From contig DATFXR010000472.1 in assembly GCA_035315685.1 (NCBI GenBank), forward strand, positions 1 to 5,548: DNA of 5,548 nucleotides, in the 5' to 3' direction. How positions within the stretch are numbered: the first letter of the stretch is position 1; every line of letters starts with the position of its first letter. The DNA comes from QHWK01 sp035315685. Lineage in GTDB: Bacteria; Acidobacteriota; Vicinamibacteria; Vicinamibacterales; CAVVIG01. Positions 5,395 through 5,548 of the stretch are shown in pieces. The position numbers and the translations under genes are program-made. The notes under the pieces were generated by a model that was given only the letters and a program-made list of their open reading frames with translations, searched no databases and was not told the DNA's origin.

Positions 5395-5548
5395 CACCCT
5401 GCGCCAGAAAAAACGAGAGGCTTTCGAGCGACACCGTCAAATCCACGCTCTTCAACTTCACATCGTCGGGCACTTCGAGCGCGCCCGGCGAGAAGTTCAG
5501 CACCGCCTTGATGCCGGCGGCCACGACCAGGTTGAGCACGTGCTGGGC
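5378..5548 (-). CDS. rex: Redox-sensing transcriptional repressor Rex, C-terminal 56 residues (partial)
   Basis: Rex is a dimeric winged-helix repressor whose Rossmann domain senses the NADH/NAD+ ratio and releases operators of fermentation and respiration genes when NADH rises. Only the end is in the window; the frame is open to the right edge. Reading the - strand from 5548 gives AQHVLNLVVAAGIKAVLNFSPGALEVPDDV followed by VDLTVSLESLSFFLAQ, then GDGEEQ and a TAG at 5378-5380. The pattern VAAGIxAxLNFxP, LxVPxxV, VDLxVxLxxLxFxL is characteristic of the Rex C-terminus, including the final helix that swaps between subunits. moaC begins inside this frame (17-base overlap), so the two are almost certainly co-transcribed. 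A moaC-rex neighbourhood is also known in Bacillus subtilis, there in the order moaC then rex. Identity rests on 56 residues only. Confidence 0.84.
   Translation of the reverse strand, partial: AQHVLNLVVAAGIKAVLNFSPGALEVPDDVKLKSVDLTVSLESLSFFLAQGDGEEQ

Noticed and set aside
4804..5511. + strand open frame (235 codons) opposite moaC and rex
   Set aside because: Antisense of moaC and rex, with a repeat-derived start; no recognisable domain.

Overview
The window is GC-rich, with strong G/C preference at third codon positions, few recognisable Shine-Dalgarno sequences and several overlapping gene ends. It looks like a chromosomal fragment of a Gram-negative bacterium. The gene set (secreted plant-type glutamine cyclotransferase, an oddly spaced set of housekeeping genes, many short degenerate tandem repeats between genes) would fit Acidobacteriota of the Vicinamibacteria type, but that placement is an inference from style and not from any marker gene.

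Layout, left to right. On the + strand, the C-terminal bulk of a type I signal peptidase (lepB, open at the left edge) overlaps by 11 bases a cation diffusion facilitator (CDF) metal exporter. A G-rich heptamer repeat in inverted orientation follows. A RibD-C/dihydrofolate-reductase-like oxidoreductase comes next, and its only conventional start lies inside that repeat. On the - strand and convergent with it, overlapping by 26 bases, is a secreted glutaminyl-peptide cyclotransferase. Upstream of the cyclotransferase, on the + strand, sits a decayed DJ-1/PfpI gene. It lacks its N-terminus and an internal block, and is flanked by inverted copies of an AGTCGGC-type repeat. Three - strand genes complete the window: a D-2-hydroxyacid dehydrogenase, then (beyond a third inverted repeat pair) moaC, then the last 56 codons of the redox repressor rex, open at the right edge. 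rex and moaC are transcribed in that order and overlap by 17 bases.

Most genes are ordinary housekeeping functions: protein export, metal efflux, redox metabolism, molybdenum cofactor synthesis and NADH-responsive regulation. The unusual content is in the gene boundaries. Four different short-unit tandem repeats (units of about 7, 7, 8 and 9 bases) occupy four separate junctions. Three are arranged as inverted pairs. They overlap or abut start or stop codons and, in moaC, supply coding sequence. I see no CRISPR array, tRNA, rRNA, transposase or phage gene, and no stretch over 300 bases without a gene or gene remnant. I do not see a complete new multi-gene system; the repeat architecture is the best candidate for something undescribed.
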